Shown here one piece after another: positions 33,876 through 43,516 of a stretch of DNA of 64,000 nucleotides. The stretch covers positions 2,129,001 through 2,193,000 of the forward strand of contig JADJQM010000001.1 in the NCBI GenBank assembly GCA_016712715.1, in the 5' to 3' direction. The DNA comes from Rhodospirillaceae bacterium. Lineage in GTDB: Bacteria > Pseudomonadota > Alphaproteobacteria > Dongiales > Dongiaceae. The notes below the pieces were generated by a model. The model did not search any database. It saw only the letters and a program-made list of their open reading frames with translations, and was not told where the DNA came from. The translations under genes were made by a program, and so were the position numbers. The first letter of the stretch is position 1; every line of letters begins with the position of its first letter.

Positions 33876-34973
33876 TTAAACGCCTTCCAACACCAGCAGA
33901 TCCGCTGGCGAGAAGGTGACTGTGGCTTCAGCGCTGTGCTCCGGTGGCGTCACGCCTGGATTGTTGAACGTGTCGAGCGACAGGATATTGTCACCGCGGC
34001 GTACCTTGATGCGGATCACGGAACCCAGGAACGCCACCTCCTCGATTATTCCTTGCAGGCGGTTGCGCTCGGCATGGTCGGCCATGTTGGTGGTAGCACC
34101 CTGCCCGCCGAAGCCTTCAAGGCGAGCTGCCTCCGGTCGCAAAGAGACGGCACAGGCGTCGCCCGCCTTGGCGTTGGGGAAGCCGCGGCCGGCGACGATC
34201 TTTTGTCCGCCAACATCAAGGACACCGCTTGCCGCATCAACGACCGTACCGCTCAGCACGCTCAGCGTTCCCACGAAGGATGCCACAAAGCGCGTCTTGG
34301 GCTGGTTGTAGATCTCGAAGGGGGTTCCAACCTGGTCGACACGGCCCTCATTCATGACCACGATCCGGTCCGACATGGAAAGCGCTTCTTCCTGGTCATG
34401 GGTCACATAGATGGTAGTGATGCCAAGCTTGCGCTGCAGACTGCGGATCTCCTCCCGCAGCGAGACGCGGATCTTGGCGTCGAGGGCCGAGAGCGGCTCA
34501 TCGAGCAGCAGGACCTGCGGCTTGATGGCAAGAGCTCGGGCCAGCGCCACGCGCTGCTGTTGGCCACCGGAAAGCTGATAGGGGTAGCGACCACTGAGAT
34601 GGGGCAGCTTGATGATGTTCAGCATCTCCTCGACGCGCGGCCCGATCTCGGCGGCCGGACGCTTGGCGACCTTGAGTCCGAAGGCGACATTCTCCGCCAC
34701 TGTCATGTTGGGGAACAGCGCATAGGATTGGAACACCATGCCGACATTGCGCTGGTTGGGCCTGAGATGCGTGATGTCCTTGCCGTCGATGCGGATCGTG
34801 CCGGCGGTCGGCAGTTCAAAGCCAGCCACCATGCGCAGGGTCGTCGTCTTGCCGCAGCCCGATGGCCCGAGGAATGAGACGAATTCGCCACGCGCGATGG
34901 CGAGGTCGACATTCTGCACCACGACATTCTGATTGAATGCCTTGCGGACCTGGTTGATCTCGAGAAACGCCAT
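33876..34973 (-). CDS. ABC transporter ATP-binding protein (PotA/FbpC type)
   Basis: About 365 residues from ATG 34973, with AGAGGG seven bases upstream. Walker A is LGPSGCGKTTTLRMV, Q-loop VFQSYALFPNMTV, signature LSGGQQQRVALARAL, Walker B VLLLDEPLSALDAKI, and the H-loop is in VTHDQEEAL. A C-terminal TOBE region of about 120 residues follows. It drives the importer formed with the two permeases and tandem binding proteins on the same strand. The family covers polyamine, thiamine, Fe3+ and 2-aminoethylphosphonate uptake. It is the last gene of the operon and convergent with the acyl-CoA dehydrogenase. Confidence 0.93.
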   Translation of the reverse strand: MAFLEINQVRKAFNQNVVVQNVDLAIARGEFVSFLGPSGCGKTTTLRMVAGFELPTAGTIRIDGKDITHLRPNQRNVGMVFQSYALFPNMTVAENVAFGLKVAKRPAAEIGPRVEEMLNIIKLPHLSGRYPYQLSGGQQQRVALARALAIKPQVLLLDEPLSALDAKIRVSLREEIRSLQRKLGITTIYVTHDQEEALSMSDRIVVMNEGRVDQVGTPFEIYNQPKTRFVASFVGTLSVLSGTVVDAASGVLDVGGQKIVAGRGFPNAKAGDACAVSLRPEAARLEGFGGQGATTNMADHAERNRLQGIIEEVAFLGSVIRIKVRRGDNILSLDTFNNPGVTPPEHSAEATVTFSPADLLVLEGV

Positions 34974-35001
34974 ACTCATACCCTCTTGATACAAGCGCCG
35001 G

Positions 35002-35787
35002 TCACGGCGCGTGCTTGATCTGTTTTGCGCGGCCGAAGACATTGATGAGTCCCATGCATGCCCAGGTGAGCACGAAAGCCATCACGGCCAGAGCCGAAGG
35101 TTCATAGGCGCGATTGGCACCGACGAGCTGCAGATAGGGGCCGAAAGCCGGCCGGTTTAGCAGGCTCGCCATGGTGAATTCACCAATCACGATCGCGAAG
35201 GTGAGAAACGCACCCGACAGGATCGCCGTCCGCACATTGGGCAGGATCACCCTGAACAGGATGGTGGCCCAACCGGCGCCGAGATTTTCCGCGGCCTCGG
35301 TCAAGGTGCGGACGTCGATGGCTCGCAGCCCGGTATCCACTGCCCGGTACATGTAGGGAAGTGCCAGCGTGACATAGGAAAAGGCCAACAGCAGGTTCGT
35401 GGACCAGATTTCGGCGGTCATCGGCAGGAAGGAGGAGCTGTTATAGAGCCGCAGATAGCCGAACACGATAACGATGGCTGGAATGACCAGGGGCAGCAGC
35501 GTCACGAATTCAATGAGCGGTCGCAACTTGCGCAGCCGCAACTGGACCCAATAGGCCGTCGGCACCACCAGGAAGACGCCAATCACAATCGTCGCCAAGG
35601 CCATGAGCGTCGAGAAGAGGAAGGATTCCTGGAACGCCGAATCGGAGAAGACGGAGCGATAGGCGTCGAAGCTGTATTCGCCGCGCCGCATACGCAGGGA
35701 GAACTCGAACGTTCCCACCAGCGGCACGACGAAATAGAGCGTGCCGATGAGGAGTGCGATCCAGGACCCGAGACGGGATTGTTTCAT
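35002..35787 (-). CDS. ABC transporter permease, second subunit
   Basis: About 261 residues from ATG 35787, with AAGGTGG five bases upstream. It has six transmembrane helices and the BPD_transp_1 EAA loop, TLTEAAENLGAGWATILFRV, which contacts the ATPase. It is similar to PotC/ThiP-half permeases. It lies between the first permease gene and the ATPase gene in the leftward importer operon. The ATPase gene begins 28 bases after its stop. Confidence 0.92.
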   Translation of the reverse strand: MKQSRLGSWIALLIGTLYFVVPLVGTFEFSLRMRRGEYSFDAYRSVFSDSAFQESFLFSTLMALATIVIGVFLVVPTAYWVQLRLRKLRPLIEFVTLLPLVIPAIVIVFGYLRLYNSSSFLPMTAEIWSTNLLLAFSYVTLALPYMYRAVDTGLRAIDVRTLTEAAENLGAGWATILFRVILPNVRTAILSGAFLTFAIVIGEFTMASLLNRPAFGPYLQLVGANRAYEPSALAVMAFVLTWACMGLINVFGRAKQIKHAP

Positions 35788-35809
35788 TGCAGCCACCTTT
35801 CTCGCTGCG

Positions 35810-36713
35810 TCATCGCAGCCACCTTTCACTGCGACCGCGCAGCCAGATATAGGCCCCGTTGGTGAGCCCGGTAATGAAGATCATGCCAAGTGCCAGGGCA
35901 TAGCCCAGATTGGGGTTGTGCAGCACATCACCGCGGATCTGCGCATAGAGCAGGATGGTGATGATGTTGAGCGAAGAACCGGTCAGCGCATAGGCCGTGG
36001 CGATGGCACCGAAGGCATTGGCGAATAGCAGCAGCGTGCAGCCCAGCACGCTCGGCCAAAGGATCGGGAAAGCGACATGCAGCCAGTATTGCAGCCTGCT
36101 CGCACCGAGGATTTCCGAAGCCTCGCGCCATTCGCGTTTGAGGCCGTCGAGCGCGGGCGCCATGATCAGCACCATGAGCGGGATCTGGAAATAGAGGGTA
36201 GGTGAGCGTCAGGCCCCAGAAGCTCAGCAGGTTGAAGCCGGTCGCATAGATGTTCACATCAAAGAACTTCACCAGCAGCACCGTGACGAGGCCAGTGCGC
36301 CCGAGTGTCGCGAGGAAGGCGAAGGCGAGCGGCAGGCCGGCAAAATTCGAGGCAACACCTGAGAATGTCATCAGGGTAGGTCGGATCCAGGCCGGCAAGC
36401 CACCCAGGACAACGGCATAGGCAAGGCCGAAGCCGATCACGGCACCGACCAGGGCCGAAGCGCCGCTGACCTTGATGCTGATCCAATACGCACTCATGAT
36501 CGACGGGGTGAACAGGTCGAAGATGTTCTGCAGCGTGAAATTGCCTTCCGGATCCTGGAAGCCGCCAACGACGAGGTAGAGCGTCGGCAGGATCAGGAAC
36601 ATGAGGGCAAAGATGAGAAACGGCGCGACACCGACCCACGCCCAGGCCGTCTGCACCAATTGAAGGCGCGACGCCGCTGCGGGCGGCGCCATGGATTCCT
36701 GTGACTGTGTCAT
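35810..36713 (-). pseudogene. ABC transporter permease, first subunit, broken by one extra base
   Basis: Importer permease of about 300 residues when joined. The first frame (36713 to about 36198) encodes helices including APFLIFALMFLILPTLYLVV. The second frame (to 35810) continues with LYFQIPLMVLIMAPALDGLK and the EAA loop EASEILGASRLQYWLHVAFP. The break is at the GGG run 36196-36198; removing one base restores GLTLTY-LYFQIPL, exactly the family pattern. The rest of the protein is undamaged, so an assembly error is likely. If the break is real, the whole importer would be inactive. Confidence 0.88.
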
Positions 36714-36827
36714 CTTCCCCGATACGACCGATGGATATGCCGCCAATGGATAAGCCTGGGGGCGCCAGCAGCGCCCCGCGAGATCAATTCCAAGCTGACT
36801 ACTTTCCGCCTCTGTCCCCAAATGAGA

Positions 36828-36875
36828 GGCCGCGCCAGTGCAAGGGGCGTGAATGCCCGAAGCACCGGCGCGGCC
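36828..36875. terminator. Long hairpin after the first binding-protein gene
   Basis: GGCCGCGCC pairs with GGCGCGGCC (nine bp); inside it GTGC pairs with GCAC and GGGC with GCCC. It starts 15 bases beyond the stop of the binding-protein gene at 36890, has no U-run, and lies before the permease gene. It therefore probably limits read-through or protects the 3' end of the binding-protein mRNA. Confidence 0.65.
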
Positions 36876-36889
36876 ACATCATCTAGGCG

Positions 36890-38002
36890 TTACTGCACGT
36901 TGGCGCCGACCACCGTATCCCACTGCTTGGTGATCGTTTCCTTGGCAGCACCCTGCTCTTCGAGCGTCGGGAAATAGGCCTTCTCATACGCAGCTGCCGG
37001 CGGCAGCTTGTCGAGCATCTCCTGCGGCACCTTGCCGTTCTTCACGAGGTCGTTGAAGCGGATCGGATGGCAATAGCCCTTCAGCCAGCCGAGCTGACCT
37101 TCGTCGGAATAGAGGTATTCCATCCACAGCTTGGCAGCGTTCGGATGCGGCGCGTAGGCACTGATCGCCTGCACATAGACACCGGCAACCACAGCACTGG
37201 TCGGCACGACGACCTCGACCGGCGGATTCCCCTTCAAGGTGTCGCGATCAGCGAGCGCCAGGTAATCCCAGCGGATGATGATCGGAGTCGAGCCCTGCGC
37301 GAGGCTCGCGGCCTTACCGATGACCGGCACGAAGTTACCCGCCTTGTTGAGGTCCGAGAAGAACTTCAGGCCGGCTTCGCCAGCTTCGGCACCCGGCTTG
37401 GCACCGGTCGACATGCCAGCGCCATGCACGCCGATGATGGCGGCGTTCGAGGAACGCGGATCGCCGGCAAGTGCCACGGAGTTGGCATATTCCGGCTTCT
37501 GCAGATCGGCCCAATCCTTGGGCACGTTCTTCACGATGTCGGTGTTCACTTCGAAGGACAGCACGCCGTAATAGTCGCCGTACCAATAGCCCTCGGCATC
37601 CTTGGCGCTGTCGGGGATCGAATCCCAGGTCGCGACCTTGTAGGGCTGGATAAGGCCTTCGGCCTTCGATGAGGGACCAAAAGCGAGGCCGACGTCGATG
37701 ACATCCGGCGCCTGCGGACCTTTATTGTCCTTGTTCGCCTTGATCGCTTCGATCTCGTCGCCAGAGCCGGCATCCGGATTGAGCTCGTTGACCTTCAGGC
37801 CGTACTTGGCCTTGAAACCTTCGATGAGATCGCCATAGCCGCACCAATCATGGGGCAGCGCGATCGTGGTGAGTTCGCCCTCGGCCTTGGCAGCCGCGAT
37901 CAGATCGTCCATCGAATCGGCGGCAGCGAAACTGGTCATGAGCGCGGTCGTCGACATCAATGTCGCGAGTGACAGGGCGACGGAACGCGTAACGGATTTC
38001 AT
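36890..38002 (-). CDS. Periplasmic binding protein of the Fe3+/thiamine/polyamine-type importer, copy 1
   Basis: The product is 370 residues from ATG 38002, with GGGAGG a few bases upstream. The Sec signal peptide is at about residues 1-28 (SVALSLATLMSTTALMTSFA, then AADS). The mature protein is a type 2 solute-binding fold with HDWCGYGDLIEGF near the start and KGYCHPIRFNDLV near the end; both cysteines are also in copy 2 and may pair. It captures the substrate for the permeases downstream on the same strand. The ligand is unknown; iron, thiamine, polyamine and phosphonate binders all share this fold. Confidence 0.9.
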   Translation of the reverse strand: MKSVTRSVALSLATLMSTTALMTSFAAADSMDDLIAAAKAEGELTTIALPHDWCGYGDLIEGFKAKYGLKVNELNPDAGSGDEIEAIKANKDNKGPQAPDVIDVGLAFGPSSKAEGLIQPYKVATWDSIPDSAKDAEGYWYGDYYGVLSFEVNTDIVKNVPKDWADLQKPEYANSVALAGDPRSSNAAIIGVHGAGMSTGAKPGAEAGEAGLKFFSDLNKAGNFVPVIGKAASLAQGSTPIIIRWDYLALADRDTLKGNPPVEVVVPTSAVVAGVYVQAISAYAPHPNAAKLWMEYLYSDEGQLGWLKGYCHPIRFNDLVKNGKVPQEMLDKLPPAAAYEKAYFPTLEEQGAAKETITKQWDTVVGANVQ

Positions 38003-38239
38003 AGGTACCTCCCAAGGTCCATAAGAGTGGTCTGCAAGCGGGCTTATTATTCTAATGTCATACAAACTTCACTTGACAGATATTCACTTTGATAAGGCCA
38101 TCCAGCTTTGTCAAGGCAACCCGAAAGTGAAACGAAAGTCTAAACCCGCGAAACGCGCTTAAAGCACGCGAACGATGACGGTTTTGTGAACCATCCTGGC
38201 AATATTGCGATGCAATAGTTTCGCAACGAATCTGGAACT

Positions 38240-38280
38240 GGCCGCCGGCGTCAGTCCATTCCCGGTCAAAGCCGGCGGCC
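38240..38280. terminator. Hairpin after the second binding-protein gene
   Basis: GGCCGCCGGC (38240-38249) pairs perfectly with GCCGGCGGCC (38271-38280) around a 21-base loop, 17 bases past the stop of the binding-protein gene at 38297. No clear U-run follows on the minus strand. It may separate the two binding-protein transcripts or stabilise the upstream one. Confidence 0.55.
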
Positions 38281-38296
38281 GATCGAGGTCCAGCGA

Positions 38297-39409
38297 TTAC
38301 TTCACTTCCGCGCCGACCACCGTATCCCATTGCCGGGTGATCAGTTCCTTGGCGCCGTGCTGCTCGTCGAGCGTCGGGAAGACCGCTTTTTCATACGCAG
38401 CCGCCGGCGGCAGCTTGTCGAGCATCTCCTGCGGCACCTTGCCGTTCTTCACGAGGTCGTTGAAGCGGATCGGATGGCAATAGCCCTTCAGCCAACCGAG
38501 CTGACCTTCATCGGAATAGAGGTATTCCATCCACAGCTTCGCGGCATTGGGATGCGGCGCGTAGGCGCTGATCGCCTGCACATAGACACCGGCAAGCACC
38601 GTGCTTTCCGGCACCACAACTTCGACCGGCGGGTTGCCTTTCAGCACATCGCGATCAGCCAACGCCAGATAGTCCCAGCGCATGATGATCGGCGTCGTTC
38701 CTTGCGCGAGGCTGTTGGCCTTGCCGCCCACCGGCACGAAATTGCCGGACTTGTTGAGGTCGGCGAAGAAGTTCAAACCGGCTTCGCCTGCCGCCTTGCC
38801 CGGTGCCGCACCGGTCGACAGACCGGCGGCATAGATCGCCATGATGCCCTCGTTGCCGGTGCGCGGATCGCCGGAGAGCGCTACCAGATTGGCATATTCC
38901 GGCTTCTGGAGGTCGGCCCAATCCTTGGGCACGTTCTTCACGATGTCGGTATTCACCTCGAACGACATGACACCGTAATAGTCGCCATACCAGTAGCCCT
39001 CGGCATCCTTGGCGCTGTCCGGGATCGAATCCCAGGTCGCAACCTTGTAGGGCTGAATGAGACCTTCGGCCTTCGAGGACGGGCCGAAGCCCAGACCCAC
39101 ATCGATCACATCCGGCGCCTGCGGACCCTTGTTGTCCTTGTTCGACTTGATCGCCTCGATCTCGTCGCCGGACCCGCCATCCGGGTTGAGTTCGGTGATC
39201 TTGAGGCCGTATTTGGCTTTGAAATTCTCGATGAGCGCGCCATAGCCGCACCAGTCATGAGGCAGCGCGATGGTGGTGAGCTCGCCCTCGGCCTTGGCGG
39301 CGGCGACCAGCTCGTCCATCGACCCAGCCGAGGCAAAGCTGGTCGTGATGGCTGTGGTCGACAGCAGGGTCGCCAATGACAGGGCGACAGCGCGCGTAAC
39401 GGATATCAT
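38297..39409 (-). CDS. Periplasmic binding protein of the same importer, copy 2
   Basis: The product is 370 residues, the same length as copy 1 and nearly identical over long stretches (for example KDAEGYWYGDYYGV and LWMEYLYSDEGQLGWLKGYC). It has its own signal peptide and GGGAGATAAGAG ribosome-binding sequence. Differences cluster in the middle (DPRTGNEGIMAIYAAGLSTG here against DPRSSNAAIIGVHGAGMSTG in copy 1), which may alter ligand choice. This is a tandem duplication of the binding protein in one operon. It is divergent from the sulfatase-family gene at 39657, with a shared 247-base control region. Confidence 0.9.
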   Translation of the reverse strand: MISVTRAVALSLATLLSTTAITTSFASAGSMDELVAAAKAEGELTTIALPHDWCGYGALIENFKAKYGLKITELNPDGGSGDEIEAIKSNKDNKGPQAPDVIDVGLGFGPSSKAEGLIQPYKVATWDSIPDSAKDAEGYWYGDYYGVMSFEVNTDIVKNVPKDWADLQKPEYANLVALSGDPRTGNEGIMAIYAAGLSTGAAPGKAAGEAGLNFFADLNKSGNFVPVGGKANSLAQGTTPIIMRWDYLALADRDVLKGNPPVEVVVPESTVLAGVYVQAISAYAPHPNAAKLWMEYLYSDEGQLGWLKGYCHPIRFNDLVKNGKVPQEMLDKLPPAAAYEKAVFPTLDEQHGAKELITRQWDTVVGAEVK

Positions 39410-39656
39410 CTCTTATCTCCCGCAATCTTATGAGGCCCGGCGCATGGAGCGCCTGGGCATGTCGCAGTCCGCAAACTGCGGGGTGGCTTAGATCATGTGG
39501 GCAATGACGCTTTCATGAAGCCGCCATGTCAGTCGCGCGATATCGGCCAAGGCGGGGAGGTGCTTGGCGGAATACCGCGGCTCGGTCTAGGATGCCGGCC
39601 GATTCCACACCCACCTTGGCAACCCTGGGCCAAGGCAACTTCGGGAACTCACCAGC

Positions 39657-41222
39657 ATGTCCGCGCCACGCAAGGTTCTGTTCATTTCGGCCGATCAGTG
39701 GCGGGGCGAATGCCTGTCCGCCCTCGGCCATCCGACCGTCAAGACGCCGCATCTCGACGCACTCATCGCCGATCCGGTGCTGTTCAAGCGCCACTACACA
39801 GTCACAGCACCCTGCGGCCCGGCGCGCGCCAGCCTCAATACCGGCCTTTACCTGATGAATCACCGCTCCGGCCGGAACGGGACACCGCTTGATGCGCGGC
39901 ACACCAATGTTGCCTTGGAGGCACGCAAGATCGGCCTGGATCCGACCCTGCTGGGCTATACCGATACCAGCGCCGATCCGCGCGGCCGGCATCCGAACGA
40001 CCCGGCACTCAGGACCTATGAGGGTCCATTGCCAGGCTACAAGCCGACATTGATGTTCCCGGAATTCATGGCTGCCTGGATGAGCGATCTGAAGGCCAAG
40101 GGCTATCAGTTCGAAGGCCGTCACGACGTCTATCAGCCCAAACCCGGTTTCGAGAAACCCAAGGATCGCGGCCACCGCTTCATCCCGACCCTGTTCTCGG
40201 CCGAAGACAGCGACACAAGTTTCATGGCCAACAGGATCATCGACTGGCTGGGCGACCGGCAACATGACGATTGGTTCCTGCATTGCGTCTTCCTGCGCCC
40301 GCATCCCCCGGTGATCACGCCGGAGCCTTACAACGCAATGTACGATCCCAAGGACGTGCCCTTCCCGCGCCGCAAGGCGACGCCGGAGGAAGAAGCCAGG
40401 CAGCATCCGCACCTCAAGATCATGCTCGAGAAATTTGCCAAGCCGAACTCGTATGAGGAGCACAACCCGAACAACCTGGTGACGATGCCAGATCTGGAAG
40501 TGCGGCAGATGCGTGCCTGCTACTATGGCATGATGAACGAGGTCGACGATGCGGTCGGTCGCATCATCGCGCATCTGAAGAAGACCGGCGAGTATGATCA
40601 TACGCTTATCATCTTCACCTGCGACCACGGCGAGATGGGCGGCGATCACTATACCTGGGGCAAGGAGACCTATTTCGACCAGAGTTTCTCGATCCCCCTC
40701 ATCATTCGCGATCCGCGCGACCTCGCCGATTCCACCCGCGGCACCATCGTCGACGCCTTCACGGAATCGGTCGACGTGATGCCCACGATTCTCGACTGGC
40801 TCGGCGCCGAGATTCCGGCGCAATGCGACGGCCGGTCGCTCACGGGCTTCCTGACCGGCGAAGCGCCGTCACGCTGGCGCGAGGAGGCACATATGGAACT
40901 CGATTTCCGCTCGGGTCCCTATGGCGGGATCGGCGCCGAACGCGCCTTTGGGCTGGAGACACATGACTGCCAGGTGGCGATCATCCGCGGACGTCGCTGG
41001 AAGTACGTGCATTTCGCCGCGCTGCCACCACTCCTGTTCGATATCGAGAATGATCCCGATGAGATGAACGATCTTTCCAAGGATCCGGGCCATGCCGGCG
41101 TGATGCTTGAAATGGCACAGAAGATGCTGTCCTGGCGCCTCAGGCATCAGGAGCATGTGCTGACCGATCTCCATAACGGCCCGAACGGGGTCGAGGATTG
41201 GGGAAAGAAGCAACGAGGGTGA
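39657..41222 (+). CDS. Sulfatase-superfamily hydrolase resembling phosphonate monoester hydrolase
   Basis: The product is 521 residues. The formylglycine motif is TAPCGPARASLNTGLYLMNH: C-x-P-x-R with cysteine, to be converted by a formylglycine-generating enzyme encoded elsewhere. Metal ligands appear in LFISADQWRGE and TCDHGEMGGDHY. The text NHRSGRNGTPLDARHTNVAL is typical of the phosphonate monoester hydrolase/phosphodiesterase (PehA) branch. No signal peptide is present, so it is cytoplasmic. It hydrolyses a phospho- or sulfo-ester; choline-sulfatase-like action is less likely. It is divergent from the binding-protein operon and convergent with the dimethylformamidase-like genes. Confidence 0.87.
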   Translation: MSAPRKVLFISADQWRGECLSALGHPTVKTPHLDALIADPVLFKRHYTVTAPCGPARASLNTGLYLMNHRSGRNGTPLDARHTNVALEARKIGLDPTLLGYTDTSADPRGRHPNDPALRTYEGPLPGYKPTLMFPEFMAAWMSDLKAKGYQFEGRHDVYQPKPGFEKPKDRGHRFIPTLFSAEDSDTSFMANRIIDWLGDRQHDDWFLHCVFLRPHPPVITPEPYNAMYDPKDVPFPRRKATPEEEARQHPHLKIMLEKFAKPNSYEEHNPNNLVTMPDLEVRQMRACYYGMMNEVDDAVGRIIAHLKKTGEYDHTLIIFTCDHGEMGGDHYTWGKETYFDQSFSIPLIIRDPRDLADSTRGTIVDAFTESVDVMPTILDWLGAEIPAQCDGRSLTGFLTGEAPSRWREEAHMELDFRSGPYGGIGAERAFGLETHDCQVAIIRGRRWKYVHFAALPPLLFDIENDPDEMNDLSKDPGHAGVMLEMAQKMLSWRLRHQEHVLTDLHNGPNGVEDWGKKQRG

Positions 41223-41229
41223 GAGCAGC

Positions 41230-41269
41230 CCCACCCGAACTTCCTCCCGCGGGGGAAAGTTCGGGTGGG
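41230..41269. terminator. Strong bidirectional terminator hairpin
   Basis: CCCACCCGAACTT pairs with AAGTTCGGGTGGG (13 bp), and the stem continues imperfectly into a C/G-rich apex. It lies exactly between two convergent stop codons (41222 and 41278), so it serves both transcripts. Confidence 0.75.
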
Positions 41270-41277
41270 TGTTCGTC

Positions 41278-43482
41278 CTAGAACGGCGTCGGATCAACGA
41301 AGCGCTTCACAACATTCTCCGTGAGTCGACTGACATTGTTCTGGTAGCCGTCATGGGCCAGCGCCCCGCCATAGGAGATTGAGCCGGTCGAGAAGACTGC
41401 GCCGCCATTGGGCGTTTCGAAGAACATCATGTCGCACCGCACACGCGGGTTGGTGTCGCCGTTGACAGCGGAATGGGTGTGGTTCATTTCCTCATTCACC
41501 CAATGATAGCTGTCCGGAAAGTCGGTTGCCGCCGCTACAATCAGCGCATGGGGCGGCGTACCGAGGCGCGTATCGGCGCGATCGATTTCCCAGCCCGCGG
41601 CGCCACCACCCACGGTGCCGAAATCGCCGATCACTTCATCGATGCCGATGCCGTCAAACATGAAACTGACGCGCGGATCCTGGCTTTCCGGAGTGCGATG
41701 ATAGGGCACGGCATTGACGAAGCCCTGCGCCGCAAAAGCATTGCCGACCAGCATGTTGGGTGGTCGGCCATTGCGGGCCCAGAGACCGGACATTTCACCC
41801 GTGAAACTCATGAAATACTCCCCTGATTCCGAGAACCAGGCGCGCATGCCGTCTTCGGCGCGGCGATGTTCGATGACGCCAGGCAGGCCCGCATGATAGG
41901 CGATGCGCCAGTAGAAGCCGTTGGCGCCCATATACATCAGGCGGCCGCCGCCATTGGTATAGGCCTGCAGGGCATCGAGCATCGCCTTCGAATAATACTC
42001 AGGATGTGTCCCCGTCATCACGCAGCGGTAGGGACGCAGGCACTCGACACCCTCTGCATGAAGATCGTCATCGGTGATGACGTCATAGGGTATCTTCTTT
42101 TTCTCCAGCCAGTCGGTGAGATGCGTATCAGCATTGAACTGCCACAGGTCGGTCTTTGGCCGCATGTTGAGGATGGGTCGGAGATGCGATGAATAGCAGA
42201 CGCCGCTGCCGTCGCTATGCTCATCATAAACCGAGAGTCCGAAGCCCTCATGCTCCTCCAGATACTGGTCAACCGAACTCATGGTGGCGAATTTACAGCT
42301 CGAGAGTTCATCGAACCACCAGCTGGAGATCATCTGCTGGTTGGCGTAGGCAAGGTAGCTGGCGGTCGGGATGAGCAAGGCAAGCGGCGCCGTCGATGTT
42401 CCTCGCGCGGGTCGCACAAAGAAAGGGATGTAATCCTCGATCTTGCCGACCGGAGTCTTCTGCCAGACATGGACGCAGTAAACGCCGGAACCAAGATCCG
42501 CCGGCACCGTCAGTGTGAAGTCCGTGCGCCAGCCACAATCATAGAGATCGTCATCGTGGAAATGGATGGCGCCGTAATGCTCCGGCTTGGACTGCCAATT
42601 GAAATCCGAAGAATCCCAGTTCCAGCCCGTCATGGCGCGGGTCGGCAGATTGATGCTGCGGCCGTGATAGCGGTTGCCGGAGACGTCGGTGACCTTGACC
42701 GTCGACATGCCGCGCGAAAAATCCCAGGCAGCGACGACATACTGCGCGAGTTCGACATCCAGCGGCAGATCGCGCAAGCGTTCGATCTCCGCCGGTTTCA
42801 ATGCCCGGCTTGATACGCGCGGGCTGTCGATCTTGCCGTTGAAATGTGCCGTGGCGAACTTGTCGTCGTTCCAGGCAGCAATCAGGAAGCGGCCACCCTC
42901 GCCCATCGGCTCCGCCAGCATCTGAGTCTCGCTGATCGATTGCTGCATGCCGTGATAGGCCAGCATCATGTTCTGGCCGACGACAATGCGTCCCGTGCCG
43001 GAATCATAGATGGCATAGACCTCGTACCAATGCCGCGCGAGCATTTTGACACCGGTCGAAACAGGTGCATTTTTGCCGGCGCGAAAGGCAAGGCAACCCT
43101 GTTCGTCGATATAGAGCGCATAGCCGGAGCCACTCGCAGCGTCAAAATTGCCGAGGATTGCCTGTGGCTTGCCATTGCCCGGCAAGGTCGGCCAGACCAT
43201 CGCCTGGACAGTGAAATTGGGCAGGTCGAAGGGCTGGCGCGCGGTCACCCAGACATAGGAGCCGGCCAGAATCGGCTGGTGACGCGCTGGATAGGTACCG
43301 TCAATCTCGCTGTTGATGTTCTTGGACTTGAAGCCCGGACCCTCCGGGGAATCGTCGCCGCAGATCAGGCGCACCAGGCGGGCCTTGAATTTGCCCGGCA
43401 AAGGCGCGCTGATCTTGAAATTGACCGCGTCGCCGGGAACGGCGCTCAAGCGGTCGGAATAGCCGAGGATACGTTCGCTCAT
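41278..43482 (-). CDS. N,N-dimethylformamidase large-subunit-like protein
   Basis: The product is 734 residues, close to the roughly 760 of characterised DMFase large subunits. It starts with a beta-rich domain (residues about 1-110), then a concanavalin/LamG-like domain (ARHWYEVYAIYDSGTGRIVV, about residues 147-166). The large DMFA2_C-type domain then holds IPTASYLAYANQQM, MTGTHPEYYSKAMLDAL, GGRLMYMGANGFYWRI and GIGIDEVIGDFG. The known enzyme uses an iron held by two Tyr and one Glu; Tyr and Glu are present in these segments, but I cannot map the ligands exactly. Relatives may cleave amides other than dimethylformamide. It sits 34 bases after the small-subunit gene. Confidence 0.85.
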   Translation of the reverse strand: MSERILGYSDRLSAVPGDAVNFKISAPLPGKFKARLVRLICGDDSPEGPGFKSKNINSEIDGTYPARHQPILAGSYVWVTARQPFDLPNFTVQAMVWPTLPGNGKPQAILGNFDAASGSGYALYIDEQGCLAFRAGKNAPVSTGVKMLARHWYEVYAIYDSGTGRIVVGQNMMLAYHGMQQSISETQMLAEPMGEGGRFLIAAWNDDKFATAHFNGKIDSPRVSSRALKPAEIERLRDLPLDVELAQYVVAAWDFSRGMSTVKVTDVSGNRYHGRSINLPTRAMTGWNWDSSDFNWQSKPEHYGAIHFHDDDLYDCGWRTDFTLTVPADLGSGVYCVHVWQKTPVGKIEDYIPFFVRPARGTSTAPLALLIPTASYLAYANQQMISSWWFDELSSCKFATMSSVDQYLEEHEGFGLSVYDEHSDGSGVCYSSHLRPILNMRPKTDLWQFNADTHLTDWLEKKKIPYDVITDDDLHAEGVECLRPYRCVMTGTHPEYYSKAMLDALQAYTNGGGRLMYMGANGFYWRIAYHAGLPGVIEHRRAEDGMRAWFSESGEYFMSFTGEMSGLWARNGRPPNMLVGNAFAAQGFVNAVPYHRTPESQDPRVSFMFDGIGIDEVIGDFGTVGGGAAGWEIDRADTRLGTPPHALIVAAATDFPDSYHWVNEEMNHTHSAVNGDTNPRVRCDMMFFETPNGGAVFSTGSISYGGALAHDGYQNNVSRLTENVVKRFVDPTPF

Positions 43483-43516
43483 GATGTTGGCTGTCTCGTC
43501 TGGATGATGTGATGGC

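Noticed and set aside
39410..39656. TPP or other known riboswitch upstream of the thiamine/iron-type importer
   Set aside because: No conserved TPP core (CTGAGA/ACCTGA pattern) or other familiar aptamer text is present on either strand.
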